Shown: in pieces, positions 37,784 through 46,025 of the stretch
Numbering within the stretch: position 1 is the first letter of the stretch
Layout of the letters: each line of letters starts with the position of its first letter
Assembly (NCBI GenBank): GCA_017469625.1
Contig: JAFUGA010000011.1
Coordinates: 1 to 54,908, forward strand
DNA length: 54,908 nucleotides
Reading direction: 5' to 3'
DNA from: Bacteroidales bacterium
Lineage (GTDB): Bacteria > Bacteroidota > Bacteroidia > Bacteroidales > P3
Position numbers and translations under genes: made by a program
Notes under the pieces: generated by a model
Databases searched by the model: none
The model's input: the letters and a program-made list of their open reading frames with translations, nothing else
What the model was told of the DNA's origin: nothing

Positions 37784-39511
37784 ATGAAAAGAGGAATTTT
37801 ATTATATATTTGTATTACAGTGTTTTATCTTTGTACTGTGGCACAAGAATGTAATATAAACATTCTTCCACGAGATACTGTTTTATATGGAACTACACCC
37901 CAAAAGATTTTGCTACAGGCAAGCGATAGTGCAGATTTTTATTATTGGTATGAAGATGACGCACTTATGGAAGTAGGTTGGCCAAGTCATTGGGTAGAAG
38001 TTTATCCCGGTCAAACAAAGACGGTGAAACTAAGAGTGGGAATAACGGTAGGGGATAACATGATAGAAAATGGTTATTTTGAAGATGGTTTTACAGGTTT
38101 TACAGTCCCAGATGAAAATTTGCATATGGCAGATTCTCTTTTTTATGGAAAAGGACAATATACCATAACGACTAATCCTCAGAATGTTCCAAACGATTTA
38201 AACCCGCGAAGTGGTTTTTCTTTGAACCAGCAAACCAATGGAACAAATACCCTTATTCTTACTACAAAGTGTCCCGAGAGTGGTTCGCATAGTACCCATG
38301 TAAATACGATATATTCTATCAAAGTAAAGTTGGAGGAAAATCAAACCTATGTTTTCTATTGGAGTTTGATAGGTTCGGCACGTGAAGGCACGGGAACAAG
38401 TAGCAATGGTTTGGCTGTGCCACCTTATTCTGTATATATAAACGATGAAAATATTGGTTTTTCTATTTTTGGTATGCGACACAGAGGAACTTACCCAGAT
38501 ATAGAAACTCAAAATGCTTTTGGGCACAATGCGGATAGATATTCCTTTAATTTTCCTGATGCTATGATTCATTCATTTATGAAAAATAGAACAGAGCAAT
38601 ACGAAAGCACCGTTACCGATAGTGTGGAAATATCTTTGAAAATAAAAGAGGCTCAGATGCAGTCTTTGGATAAGATTCATTTTGTAATAGATTCTTTGGA
38701 TATGAGGAAACTTTGTTTTGCTGAAAGCGAGACTACAATTACTGTAACAGATTCTAAATTGACTATAGATAGTATTCTTTCTTTTAATGTTTGCGAAGAC
38801 CAAATACCTTTTATGTTTAGGGATACTGTTATGACAACGTCTGGTAGATATACTTACAAAGTGGAAACTCCTATGGTAGATACTGTTTTTACTATAAATC
38901 TTGTAGTCGGTAAAACCTATAACGATACCATAGAGACTACAATATGCGACAATGAAGTGTATAATAAATATGGCTTTTCAGAGAATAGAGAAGGAGTTTA
39001 TGTGCATGAAAATCAAACTATTTTGGGTTGCGATAGTATAACTACACTTGTACTGAACGTATTGCCTACAGATGAAATCTATGTTTATGATACTATTTAC
39101 GAGGGAATGAAATATACCGATTATGATTTCAATATCTCTGAAAGTGGTACGTTTCAAACCTATTATTATTTAGGTGGTGCTTGCAAAACAAAGGTAACGC
39201 TAAATCTTTTCGTTATAGAAAGACCAAAACTCAATGTTTATATTCCAAATGCTTTTTATCCCGAGAGCGATAACAATAATATATTTGCTTACTACACAGA
39301 TTACGATAATTTCTATCTTATTTCCTTTGAGATATTTAATAGATGGGGTACGAAAATCTTTTCTTCAAAAAATAAATATGAATTTTGGGACGGAAAGTAC
39401 AAAGATAAACTTTGTCCAAGTGGTACTTACACATATTTATTACAATATAGGACGGCTTACAATGGCGATGATGTTTATACGAAAAAAGGAACTGTAGTAC
39501 TTATTAGATAA
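37784..39511 (+). CDS. T9SS type B sorting-domain (gliding-associated C-term) protein
   Basis: A 575-residue exported protein. The signal peptide is at residues 1-21 (ending LCTVAQ). The N-terminal half contains a beta-sandwich-like region with an ENGYFEDGFTGF start, typical of carbohydrate-binding-like modules. Two short repeats around CDSITTLVLNVL (about 380-450) precede the type B sorting domain (about 480-575), with YIPNAFYPESDN, FEIFNRWGTKIF and EFWDGKYKDKLCPSGTYTYL. It is thus exported by T9SS and kept at or released from the surface. The ATG at 37784 is preferred over the GTG two codons upstream. Ligand unknown. Confidence 0.88.
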   Translation: MKRGILLYICITVFYLCTVAQECNINILPRDTVLYGTTPQKILLQASDSADFYYWYEDDALMEVGWPSHWVEVYPGQTKTVKLRVGITVGDNMIENGYFEDGFTGFTVPDENLHMADSLFYGKGQYTITTNPQNVPNDLNPRSGFSLNQQTNGTNTLILTTKCPESGSHSTHVNTIYSIKVKLEENQTYVFYWSLIGSAREGTGTSSNGLAVPPYSVYINDENIGFSIFGMRHRGTYPDIETQNAFGHNADRYSFNFPDAMIHSFMKNRTEQYESTVTDSVEISLKIKEAQMQSLDKIHFVIDSLDMRKLCFAESETTITVTDSKLTIDSILSFNVCEDQIPFMFRDTVMTTSGRYTYKVETPMVDTVFTINLVVGKTYNDTIETTICDNEVYNKYGFSENREGVYVHENQTILGCDSITTLVLNVLPTDEIYVYDTIYEGMKYTDYDFNISESGTFQTYYYLGGACKTKVTLNLFVIERPKLNVYIPNAFYPESDNNNIFAYYTDYDNFYLISFEIFNRWGTKIFSSKNKYEFWDGKYKDKLCPSGTYTYLLQYRTAYNGDDVYTKKGTVVLIR

Positions 39512-39514
39512 AGA

Positions 39515-39550
39515 AAAACTTCAATACCTTTTGGTATTGAAGTTTTATTT
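39515..39550. terminator. Bidirectional terminator, T9SS type B gene and fbaA
   Basis: A perfect 14-bp stem (39515-39528 with 39533-39546, core CTTCAATACC) with a TTTT loop lies between the two convergent genes. Confidence 0.9.
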
Positions 39551-39564
39551 TAAGATGTTGTTCT

Positions 39565-40557
39565 TTACGCTTTATTTGCTGAGCCAAGAACGTTTTCGCA
39601 TTTATGAATATAAAGTTGTTTTAGTCTATCTCTTGCAGGTCCTAAGTATTTTCTTGGGTCAAATACAGCAGGTTCTGCCTCTAAAACTTCTCTTATTGCA
39701 GCTGTCATAGCAAGTCTTCCATCAGAGTCTATGTTTATTTTACATACAGCACTCTTTGAAGCCTCTCTAAGTTGGTCTTCTGGTATACCTATTGCGTCTT
39801 TCAAGGCTCCGCCATGTGAATTTATGCTTTGAACTAAGTCTTGTGGTACAGAAGAAGAACCATGTAAAACAATAGGGAAACCAGGCAAACGTTTTTCTAT
39901 CTCTTTCAAAATATCAAAACGCAAAGGTGGTGGAACAAGTATACCGTTTTCATCTCTTGTGCATTGTTCTGGTTTAAATTTGTTTGCACCATGAGAAGTT
40001 CCTATGCTTATAGCCAAAGAATCAACACCTGTTCTTTTAACAAAATCTTCTACTTCTTCTGGTTGAGTGTATAAACTTTTGGCAGCCACTACATCGTCTT
40101 CTATTCCTGCAAGCACACCCAACTCTCCCTCTACAGTAACATCGTATTGGTGAGCATATTCTACAACTTGTTTTGTTAGTGCTATGTTATCTTCGTATTT
40201 ATGTGCAGAACCGTCTATCATTACGCTGGAAAAACCATATTCTATACAAGATTTGCAAAGTTCAAATGTATCTCCGTGGTCAAGGTGTAAAACAATAGGA
40301 ATAGCATAACCTAATTCTTTTGCATATTCTACAGCACCCTGTGCCATATATCTAAGAAGTGTTTGGTTTGCATATTTTCTTGCACCAGATGAAACTTGAA
40401 GAATGACAGGTGATTTTGCCTCAACACAAGCCTGAATGATGGCTTGCATTTGTTCCATATTGTTGAAGTTGAATGCAGGTATAGCATACCCCCCCTTAAT
40501 GGCTTTAGCAAACATATCTCTTGTGTTTACTAAACCTAATTCTTTATAATTAACCAT
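39565..40557 (-). CDS. fbaA: Class II fructose-bisphosphate aldolase
   Basis: This zinc aldolase cleaves fructose 1,6-bisphosphate in glycolysis and works in reverse in gluconeogenesis. The 330-residue chain shows AIPAFNFNNMEQMQA near the start and the catalytic/metal segment VLHLDHGD (Asp93, His94). It also has SVMIDGSAHKYEDNI, the zinc-site GTSHGANKF and VLHGSSSVP. A run of seven C at 40489-40495 (G in the coding strand) encodes the conserved glycines before AIPAF. dapA lies 24 bases upstream in the same direction, so the two are likely cotranscribed. Confidence 0.95.
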   Translation of the reverse strand: MVNYKELGLVNTRDMFAKAIKGGYAIPAFNFNNMEQMQAIIQACVEAKSPVILQVSSGARKYANQTLLRYMAQGAVEYAKELGYAIPIVLHLDHGDTFELCKSCIEYGFSSVMIDGSAHKYEDNIALTKQVVEYAHQYDVTVEGELGVLAGIEDDVVAAKSLYTQPEEVEDFVKRTGVDSLAISIGTSHGANKFKPEQCTRDENGILVPPPLRFDILKEIEKRLPGFPIVLHGSSSVPQDLVQSINSHGGALKDAIGIPEDQLREASKSAVCKINIDSDGRLAMTAAIREVLEAEPAVFDPRKYLGPARDRLKQLYIHKCENVLGSANKA

Positions 40558-40581
40558 AATTTTACAAATTTAAATGAATTT

Positions 40582-41466
40582 TTATTTTATTTCTTTTATT
40601 ATAGATTGCAGTTTATTGTACAAAGTCTTTGATATTTTGTACAGAGGTTGCCTTACAACACTCTCTGTTATTCCCATAATTTCCAAAGTCGCTTTTATAC
40701 CACAAGGATTTCCCTCTTCAAAGATAGCATTTGTAAAAGGAAGTAATTTTGAGTGTATAGCAGAGGCTTTTTTGCAGTTATCCTTTAAGGCAAGATTTAC
40801 CATATCAGATACTTGTTTAGGAAAAGCATTTGCAGTAACAGATATTACACCTTTGGCTCCGCAAGATATAAGTGGTAAAGTTAAAGCGTCTTCTCCAGAA
40901 ACAAGTTCAAAACCCTTAGGTTTGCACCTTAGGATTTCCATGCATTGATTCATATTGCCTGAAGCCTCTTTTATACCTATTATGTTTTTGCATTCTTCGG
41001 CTAATTGCAGGGTAGTTTCTGCGTTAAGGTTGCATCCTGTTCTTCCAGGTACATTATATATTATTACAGGCAAAGAAGAAGAACCTGCAACGTGGTGGAA
41101 ATGGTAATAAAGTCCCTTTTGAGAAGGTTTATTGTAATAAGGAGCAACGGAAAGTATGGCAGAAAAACCATCTGTATCTGTTTTCGCTATCTTGTTTGTA
41201 AGAAGTTTGGTATTGTTTCCTCCCATTCCTAAAACGATAGGCACTCTGTTATCTACGTGTTCTATAGTAAATTCTCTTACTGCAAGCATTTCTTTGTCTG
41301 AAAGTGTAGGATATTCACTCGTTGTGCCTAAACAAACTAAGTAATCCACACCTCCATCTATGCAATAATCTATCAACTTTCCAAGTTTTGTGAAATCAAT
41401 GCTCTCGTGTTTGTCAAAAGGGGTAACAAGAGCAACACCTGTACCTTTAATATTAAATTCTTTCAT
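40582..41466 (-). CDS. dapA: 4-hydroxy-tetrahydrodipicolinate synthase
   Basis: DapA condenses pyruvate and aspartate semialdehyde, the first step to diaminopimelate and lysine. The 294-residue TIM barrel shows the GTTSEYPTL motif (Thr48, Thr49), the catalytic tyrosine Tyr137 in IIYNVPGRTG and the Schiff-base lysine Lys166 in GIKEASGN. It has the normal length and is first in the dapA-fbaA pair. Confidence 0.95.
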   Translation of the reverse strand: MKEFNIKGTGVALVTPFDKHESIDFTKLGKLIDYCIDGGVDYLVCLGTTSEYPTLSDKEMLAVREFTIEHVDNRVPIVLGMGGNNTKLLTNKIAKTDTDGFSAILSVAPYYNKPSQKGLYYHFHHVAGSSSLPVIIYNVPGRTGCNLNAETTLQLAEECKNIIGIKEASGNMNQCMEILRCKPKGFELVSGEDALTLPLISCGAKGVISVTANAFPKQVSDMVNLALKDNCKKASAIHSKLLPFTNAIFEEGNPCGIKATLEIMGITESVVRQPLYKISKTLYNKLQSIIKEIK

Positions 41467-41593
41467 TATATTATTCCAAAAAGATTTGTTACAAAACTAC
41501 AATCTTTTTTAGTTCTTGCAAAATATATTTATAAAATTTTCAATTTATTTCATCTTTTTACGTTAAACAATTATATATACAAGATAAAAAGAA

Positions 41594-43111
41594 ATGAAAA
41601 AATACTATAACAATACACGTCTATTATGGATTCTGTTGATGATAGGGTTTATTATCGTCTTTGCTACATTGTGGCAGATAAATGTTATAATCAATTCTTT
41701 AAGGGAAGGAGAGCAGAAGCAGGTGGAAATATGGGCAAAAGCCATATCAAGAAAAGCCGAGATAGTAAAACAAACACAGGAATTTTATGGAGCAACTCTT
41801 GAGGAAGAAAACAGAAAGATGCAACAGTTTATAGAGGCCTATAAAATTATTCTTTCGCAAGACGATGATGCAGACCTTACTTCACCCAAACTAAAGTTCT
41901 ATACCAAAATACTTATGGACAATAAAACTATCCCTGTTGTAGTAACAGATGAATTTAATAATATACAGTTTTCACAAAATGTAGATTTGAAAGACCAAAA
42001 AGTTTTGGTAGGAGATTTATACAAACAGTTCTCTCAGCATAAGCCTTGGGAATATGAGGTTTATGGTATGAAATTTCGTCTGTATTATAAAGAAAGTGAA
42101 ATATATGCGAGTTTGAAATCTGTAATGGACGAAGTAATACACTCTTTCTTAACAGAGGTTACAGAAAACACTGTTTCAGTTCCTATAATCATAACAAACA
42201 AAGAGAAAACTAAAATATTAGCATACGGCAATTTGGATTCTAATCTTGTAAGTAAAGAAAATGTGCAGAATACTCTTAAAGAAATGGCTTCAGATAATAA
42301 CCCCATAGAAATATCTCTACCTTTGAAGCAAAACGGTTACATTTTCTATCAAAAGAGTGCAAATATTACCATTCTGAAATATTATCCTTATCTTTATATG
42401 TTTGTATTTGTCTTGTTTGGTGTTCTTATGTTTCAGGTCTTTAGAGCAATGAAAATATCGGAACAAAATTCTGTTTGGATTGGAATGAGTAAAGAAACCG
42501 CTCATCAGTTAGGAACGCCTATATCTTCCCTTATGGCGTGGATAGAACTTTTGAAAACCAACCCTGAAAACATAGAAACCTGCAAGGAAATGAACAAAGA
42601 CGTTCAACGACTTAATGTTGTATCTCAACGCTTTTCTCAAATTGGTTCAAATACTGTTTTGGAAAAACAAGATATAACAAAGACAGTGAAAGATATGATA
42701 GACTATATTTCATTGCGTTCTCCTAAAAAGATTTCTTTTATAGATGAAATACCAAACGATATGCAAGTATTGATACCATATAACCGCTTTTTGATAGAAT
42801 GGACTTTTGAAAACCTATTCAAAAACGCTATAGATGCTATGGAAGGCGATGGTACTATAACCGTATCTATGCAAACAACGGATAAAAAAGTATATATAGA
42901 TGTATCAGATACAGGAAAAGGTATTCCAAAGGCAAGTTTTAAGAAAATCTTTCAACCGGGTTTCACCACAAAGAAAAGAGGGTGGGGATTGGGTCTAAGT
43001 TTAGTAAGGCGAATAGTAGAAGAATACCACAAAGGACGTATATATGTAAAAAGTTCTGTTTTAAATGTGGGTACTACTTTCAGAATAGAATTAAACAAAG
43101 AGAAAAAATAA
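41594..43111 (+). CDS. Membrane sensor histidine kinase
   Basis: A 505-residue two-component sensor. Two membrane helices (about residues 11-33 and 262-284) flank an extracytoplasmic sensing region of about 225 residues that I cannot classify. The cytoplasmic part has the phospho-acceptor His304 in ETAHQLGTPISSL. The ATPase domain shows the N box NLFKNAIDAMEG, the G1 box DVSDTGKGIP, an F-box-like PGFTTKKRG and the G2 box WGLGLSLV. No response regulator gene is adjacent, so it is an orphan kinase here. hemW follows six bases later, probably in the same operon. Confidence 0.9.
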   Translation: MKKYYNNTRLLWILLMIGFIIVFATLWQINVIINSLREGEQKQVEIWAKAISRKAEIVKQTQEFYGATLEEENRKMQQFIEAYKIILSQDDDADLTSPKLKFYTKILMDNKTIPVVVTDEFNNIQFSQNVDLKDQKVLVGDLYKQFSQHKPWEYEVYGMKFRLYYKESEIYASLKSVMDEVIHSFLTEVTENTVSVPIIITNKEKTKILAYGNLDSNLVSKENVQNTLKEMASDNNPIEISLPLKQNGYIFYQKSANITILKYYPYLYMFVFVLFGVLMFQVFRAMKISEQNSVWIGMSKETAHQLGTPISSLMAWIELLKTNPENIETCKEMNKDVQRLNVVSQRFSQIGSNTVLEKQDITKTVKDMIDYISLRSPKKISFIDEIPNDMQVLIPYNRFLIEWTFENLFKNAIDAMEGDGTITVSMQTTDKKVYIDVSDTGKGIPKASFKKIFQPGFTTKKRGWGLGLSLVRRIVEEYHKGRIYVKSSVLNVGTTFRIELNKEKK

Positions 43112-43117
43112 ACCTCT

Positions 43118-44278
43118 ATGGCTTCACTCTATATACATATACCTTTTTGTCATCATAAGTGTATTTACTGTGATTTTTATTCTATAGCACAACACTTTGA
43201 TAAAACACGGTATGTAAATTCTCTTATCAAAGAGATAGAACACAGAAACAATTTTCTATCTTCACCTATCTCTACTATATATTTTGGAGGTGGCACTCCG
43301 TCAAAACTTAGTTTGGATTTATTGCAGCAAATCTTTGTTTCCATACAGCGAAACTTTGTTTTAGAAAATTCTTTCTTTAATATAGAAAAACAAAACAAAG
43401 AACTATTTTCACAGATGGAGATAACCTTTGAAGCAAATCCTGAAGATATAACCATAGAATATGCACAGGGTTTAAAGAATATAGGAATAAATAGGGTAAG
43501 TCTTGGAGTGCAAAGTTTTTCAGATAAGGATTTAAAACTCCTAAATAGAAGTCATAACTCTGAAACAGCGATAAATGCTATAGAAATTTTGAAAAAGGTA
43601 GGTTTTGAAAATATTTCCATAGATTTGATTAGTAATCTACCATATACAAATCTTGCCTTATGGCAAAAGAACTTAGAGATATTTCTTTCCTACAATCTTC
43701 CCCATATCTCTTGTTATACTCTTATGAGAGAAGAGAGGACTATGCTTGACACTCTTTTGAAAAAAGAAAAACTTTCCTTGCTTACAGAAGAAGAGTCTTT
43801 GAAACAGATGAACTATACCATAGATTTATTAGAACAAAACGGCTATATACATTATGAAACATCTTCTTTTGCAAAAGCAGGATTTGAATCCAAACACAAC
43901 AAAGCATATTGGACTTTTCAACCTTATTTAGGCATAGGTGTAGGGGCTCATTCTTATAAAGAAAAATTTCGTTTTTGGAACGAAAATGATGTTTTTGCAT
44001 ACGTAAAACGAATAGAGAACGATGATTTTTCTTTTTCAGATAGAATGGAAACCTTGACAGAGAAAGATAAATACAACGAATATGTTATGCTTTCTTCACG
44101 TATGAAAGACGGACTGAAGAAAGACTATGTACAAAAACATTTTCCACAGTACTATACTTTCTTTTTAAAGAATATAGATAAGTGTATAAAAGAGGGACTT
44201 TTGAATGAAGATTTATCTTTGACTATAAAAGGTTGGCAGTTGCAGGATAGAATAATACTAACCCTCGCTACAGAATAG
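43118..44278 (+). CDS. hemW: Radical SAM haem chaperone HemW-like protein
   Basis: A 386-residue radical SAM protein of the HemW (formerly HemN-like) family, thought to deliver haem to proteins. The [4Fe-4S] cluster motif is Cys11-x3-Cys15-x2-Cys18 in IPFCHHKCIYCDFY. YFGGGTPSKL and FEANPEDITIEY follow, then LSLLTEEESLKQMNYTIDLL and YWTFQPYLGIGVGAHSYK. Between the LLQQIF helix and the EITFEANPEDI strand there are about 20 extra residues, encoded by sequence that matches the intergenic repeat (43347-43403). The rest of the protein is intact, so activity may be kept. Confidence 0.9.
   Translation: MASLYIHIPFCHHKCIYCDFYSIAQHFDKTRYVNSLIKEIEHRNNFLSSPISTIYFGGGTPSKLSLDLLQQIFVSIQRNFVLENSFFNIEKQNKELFSQMEITFEANPEDITIEYAQGLKNIGINRVSLGVQSFSDKDLKLLNRSHNSETAINAIEILKKVGFENISIDLISNLPYTNLALWQKNLEIFLSYNLPHISCYTLMREERTMLDTLLKKEKLSLLTEEESLKQMNYTIDLLEQNGYIHYETSSFAKAGFESKHNKAYWTFQPYLGIGVGAHSYKEKFRFWNENDVFAYVKRIENDDFSFSDRMETLTEKDKYNEYVMLSSRMKDGLKKDYVQKHFPQYYTFFLKNIDKCIKEGLLNEDLSLTIKGWQLQDRIILTLATE
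43347..43403 (+). repeat. Modular repeat unit inside hemW
   Basis: AGCGAAACTTTGTTTTA (43347-43363) is identical to 17 bases of the array at 31678. AGAAAATTCTTTCTTT and AACAAAACAAAG, which are also array words, follow. The unit is in frame and encodes the extra residues between conserved segments of HemW. Confidence 0.7.
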
Positions 44279-44283
44279 TTTTT

Positions 44284-45054
44284 CTATATTTTGTCCCAAT
44301 CTTTATAGACAGGAAATTTCTCTCTTGCCTTTGTCAAATCCTCCTTACATATATTATAATAATGTATACTGTTTTCAAAACTATTTATTGGTGATAGGAT
44401 TTCTCCTTTTGTATTTATTACACAACTATCTCCAGAATATAGATAACCGTTTGCATCTTTTCCTATTCTGTTTGTTGCTATTACATAACTTTGATTTTCT
44501 ATGGCTCTTGCCTTTAGAAGACTTAACCACTGCTCTTTGCGAGAAGATGGCCAAGAGGCAACATATACCAAAACATCGTAAAGAAATTCTCCGTCATTGT
44601 AAGTATTCATAGAAGTAAGAGGAAAACGCAAATCATAACAAGTGAGCATCTTTATTTTGAAATCCTCTAATAGAGTTATAACATCTTTATCTCTGCCAGC
44701 AGAAAGAGTTTTTACTTCATCGGAAAAAGAAAATAAGTGTGTCTTATCATAAAAGGCTTCACTGTCTTTTGAAATAAAATAATGGCGATTAAAATATTTG
44801 CCATTTTCATCTACAAGCAAACTCCCTTCTATTGCTGTTCCTGTACTATGTGCAAACTCTTTCATAAGAGAAAGACCTTTTTCCTTGCTATTTTTTGCAA
44901 GAGAAACATCGCAAACAAAACCTGTAAGAAACATTTCTGAAAGTACAACCCATTTTGTATCCTTCTCTATGTTTTTTAATAGATATTGAAACCTCTCTAT
45001 ATTGTTTTCTATATTATAATCCTCTATATGTGTTTGTATAATCGCTACTTTCAT
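44284..45054 (-). CDS. Nitrilase-family carbon-nitrogen hydrolase (omega-amidase-like)
   Basis: A 256-residue cytoplasmic amidase. The catalytic triad is visible: Glu40 in VVLSEMFLTGF, Lys104 in FYDKTHLFSF and Cys139 in LTCYDLRFP. The short N-terminal strand (KVAIIQTHI) and the segment SWPSSRKEQWLSLLKARAIENQ place it with YafV-type omega-amidases, which hydrolyse alpha-ketoglutaramate or ketosuccinamate to repair transamination side products. The gene converges on hemW with only five bases between stop codons and no hairpin. Confidence 0.87.
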   Translation of the reverse strand: MKVAIIQTHIEDYNIENNIERFQYLLKNIEKDTKWVVLSEMFLTGFVCDVSLAKNSKEKGLSLMKEFAHSTGTAIEGSLLVDENGKYFNRHYFISKDSEAFYDKTHLFSFSDEVKTLSAGRDKDVITLLEDFKIKMLTCYDLRFPLTSMNTYNDGEFLYDVLVYVASWPSSRKEQWLSLLKARAIENQSYVIATNRIGKDANGYLYSGDSCVINTKGEILSPINSFENSIHYYNICKEDLTKAREKFPVYKDWDKI

Positions 45055-45240
45055 AGTTGTTGTTTGTATTCATATATTGTTTTATATATTATACATTTCT
45101 GCAAAAGTAATATAAAAAAACATAACAAAGAAATAAGAAGATGAAATTAAATAGAATGAAAAGTATTTCTATGTAAGATATTACTATACTTAGTTTTACT
45201 CCACTGAATAAAAAATTAGAATAAAAAAAACTAAAAAAAT

Positions 45241-45250
45241 CCCCCCCCCC
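45241..45250 (+). repeat. Poly-C tract in the promoter region of the GLPGLI/receptor locus
   Basis: Ten C residues in a strongly AT-rich gap lie 18 bases upstream of the TATATTTG element, at the position of the -33 element. Such a tract can change length by slippage. Bases 45055-45240 of this gap hold nothing else I can identify. Confidence 0.8.
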
Positions 45251-45268
45251 TATATAATTATTTTTTTA

Positions 45269-45276
45269 TATATTTG
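45269..45276 (+). promoter_or_regulatory. Promoter -7 element of the GLPGLI/receptor locus
   Basis: TATATTTG followed by CAAAA, 29 bases before the ATG at 45306, matches TAnnTTTG. No TTTG is present at the usual -33 place, which is occupied by poly-C. Confidence 0.6.
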
Positions 45277-45305
45277 CAAAATAATAGAAAAAAAAACAAA
45301 AGAAG

Positions 45306-46022
45306 ATGAAAAAAATCCTTATTACAATCACTTTAGTGTTTAGTTGTCTATTCGTTTATGCACAAGGCAACGGTTACAGGTTTACATACGAAGAAAAGGC
45401 AATGATGAAAGCCAGCGATTTTAAGATTGAAGACCCGGCTATGAAAGAGATGATAATGAAAGCTCTTAACGAAAGAAAACAGTTTTACACTCTAACGTTT
45501 TCAGATGGTAAATCTTTGTTTGAAATGAATAAAGAACTATCATCAGAATCTTTTGGTATGGAGGGCAGAGTTGTTTATACAGATATAAATAAAGGTATAA
45601 GCATAACACAAGAAGAACTTTACGGAAAGAAATTTTTGGTTGCAGATACTCTAAATAAGATACAGTGGCAAATAACCGATGAAACAAAAGAGATAAACGG
45701 CAGAATGTGTACAAAAGCCGTTGCTATGGACTCAGCACAACAAGAAGGTATTACAGCATGGTTTTCTTTTGAAATACCTGTTCCTGCAGGTCCTATGGGT
45801 ATAGTAGGTTTGCCGGGTTTAATAGTACAACTTGATATAGCAGTACTTTCATACACCCTAACAAATGTAGAAGTAGTAAATGATGTAAAAGAGATAAATC
45901 CACCTAAAAAGGGAAAAAAGATGGATAGAGAGGAGTTTCAAAAACTACAAAATAAGATGATAGAAGAAATGAAAGCAAGACACCCACGAGGAGAAGAAGG
46001 TATTCAAATAATAACTATGTAA
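45306..46022 (+). CDS. GLPGLI family exported protein
   Basis: A 238-residue protein with a signal peptide (residues 1-19, ending FVYAQ). It carries the family signature GLPGLI (residues 168-173, in the context PAGPMGIVGLPGLIVQLD) after an AWFSFEIPVPAG segment. The C-terminal tail is lysine- and glutamate-rich. The biochemical role of GLPGLI proteins is unknown; they are usually encoded just before an outer-membrane barrel protein with a CarboxypepD-regulatory-like domain, exactly as here, with 3 bases between the genes. It is probably a periplasmic partner of that barrel. Confidence 0.9.
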   Translation: MKKILITITLVFSCLFVYAQGNGYRFTYEEKAMMKASDFKIEDPAMKEMIMKALNERKQFYTLTFSDGKSLFEMNKELSSESFGMEGRVVYTDINKGISITQEELYGKKFLVADTLNKIQWQITDETKEINGRMCTKAVAMDSAQQEGITAWFSFEIPVPAGPMGIVGLPGLIVQLDIAVLSYTLTNVEVVNDVKEINPPKKGKKMDREEFQKLQNKMIEEMKARHPRGEEGIQIITM

Positions 46023-46025
46023 ATT

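Noticed and set aside
40489-40495. C7 tract as a phase-variation site in fbaA
   Set aside because: It encodes two conserved glycines of an essential-type enzyme and the frame is intact; it is short.
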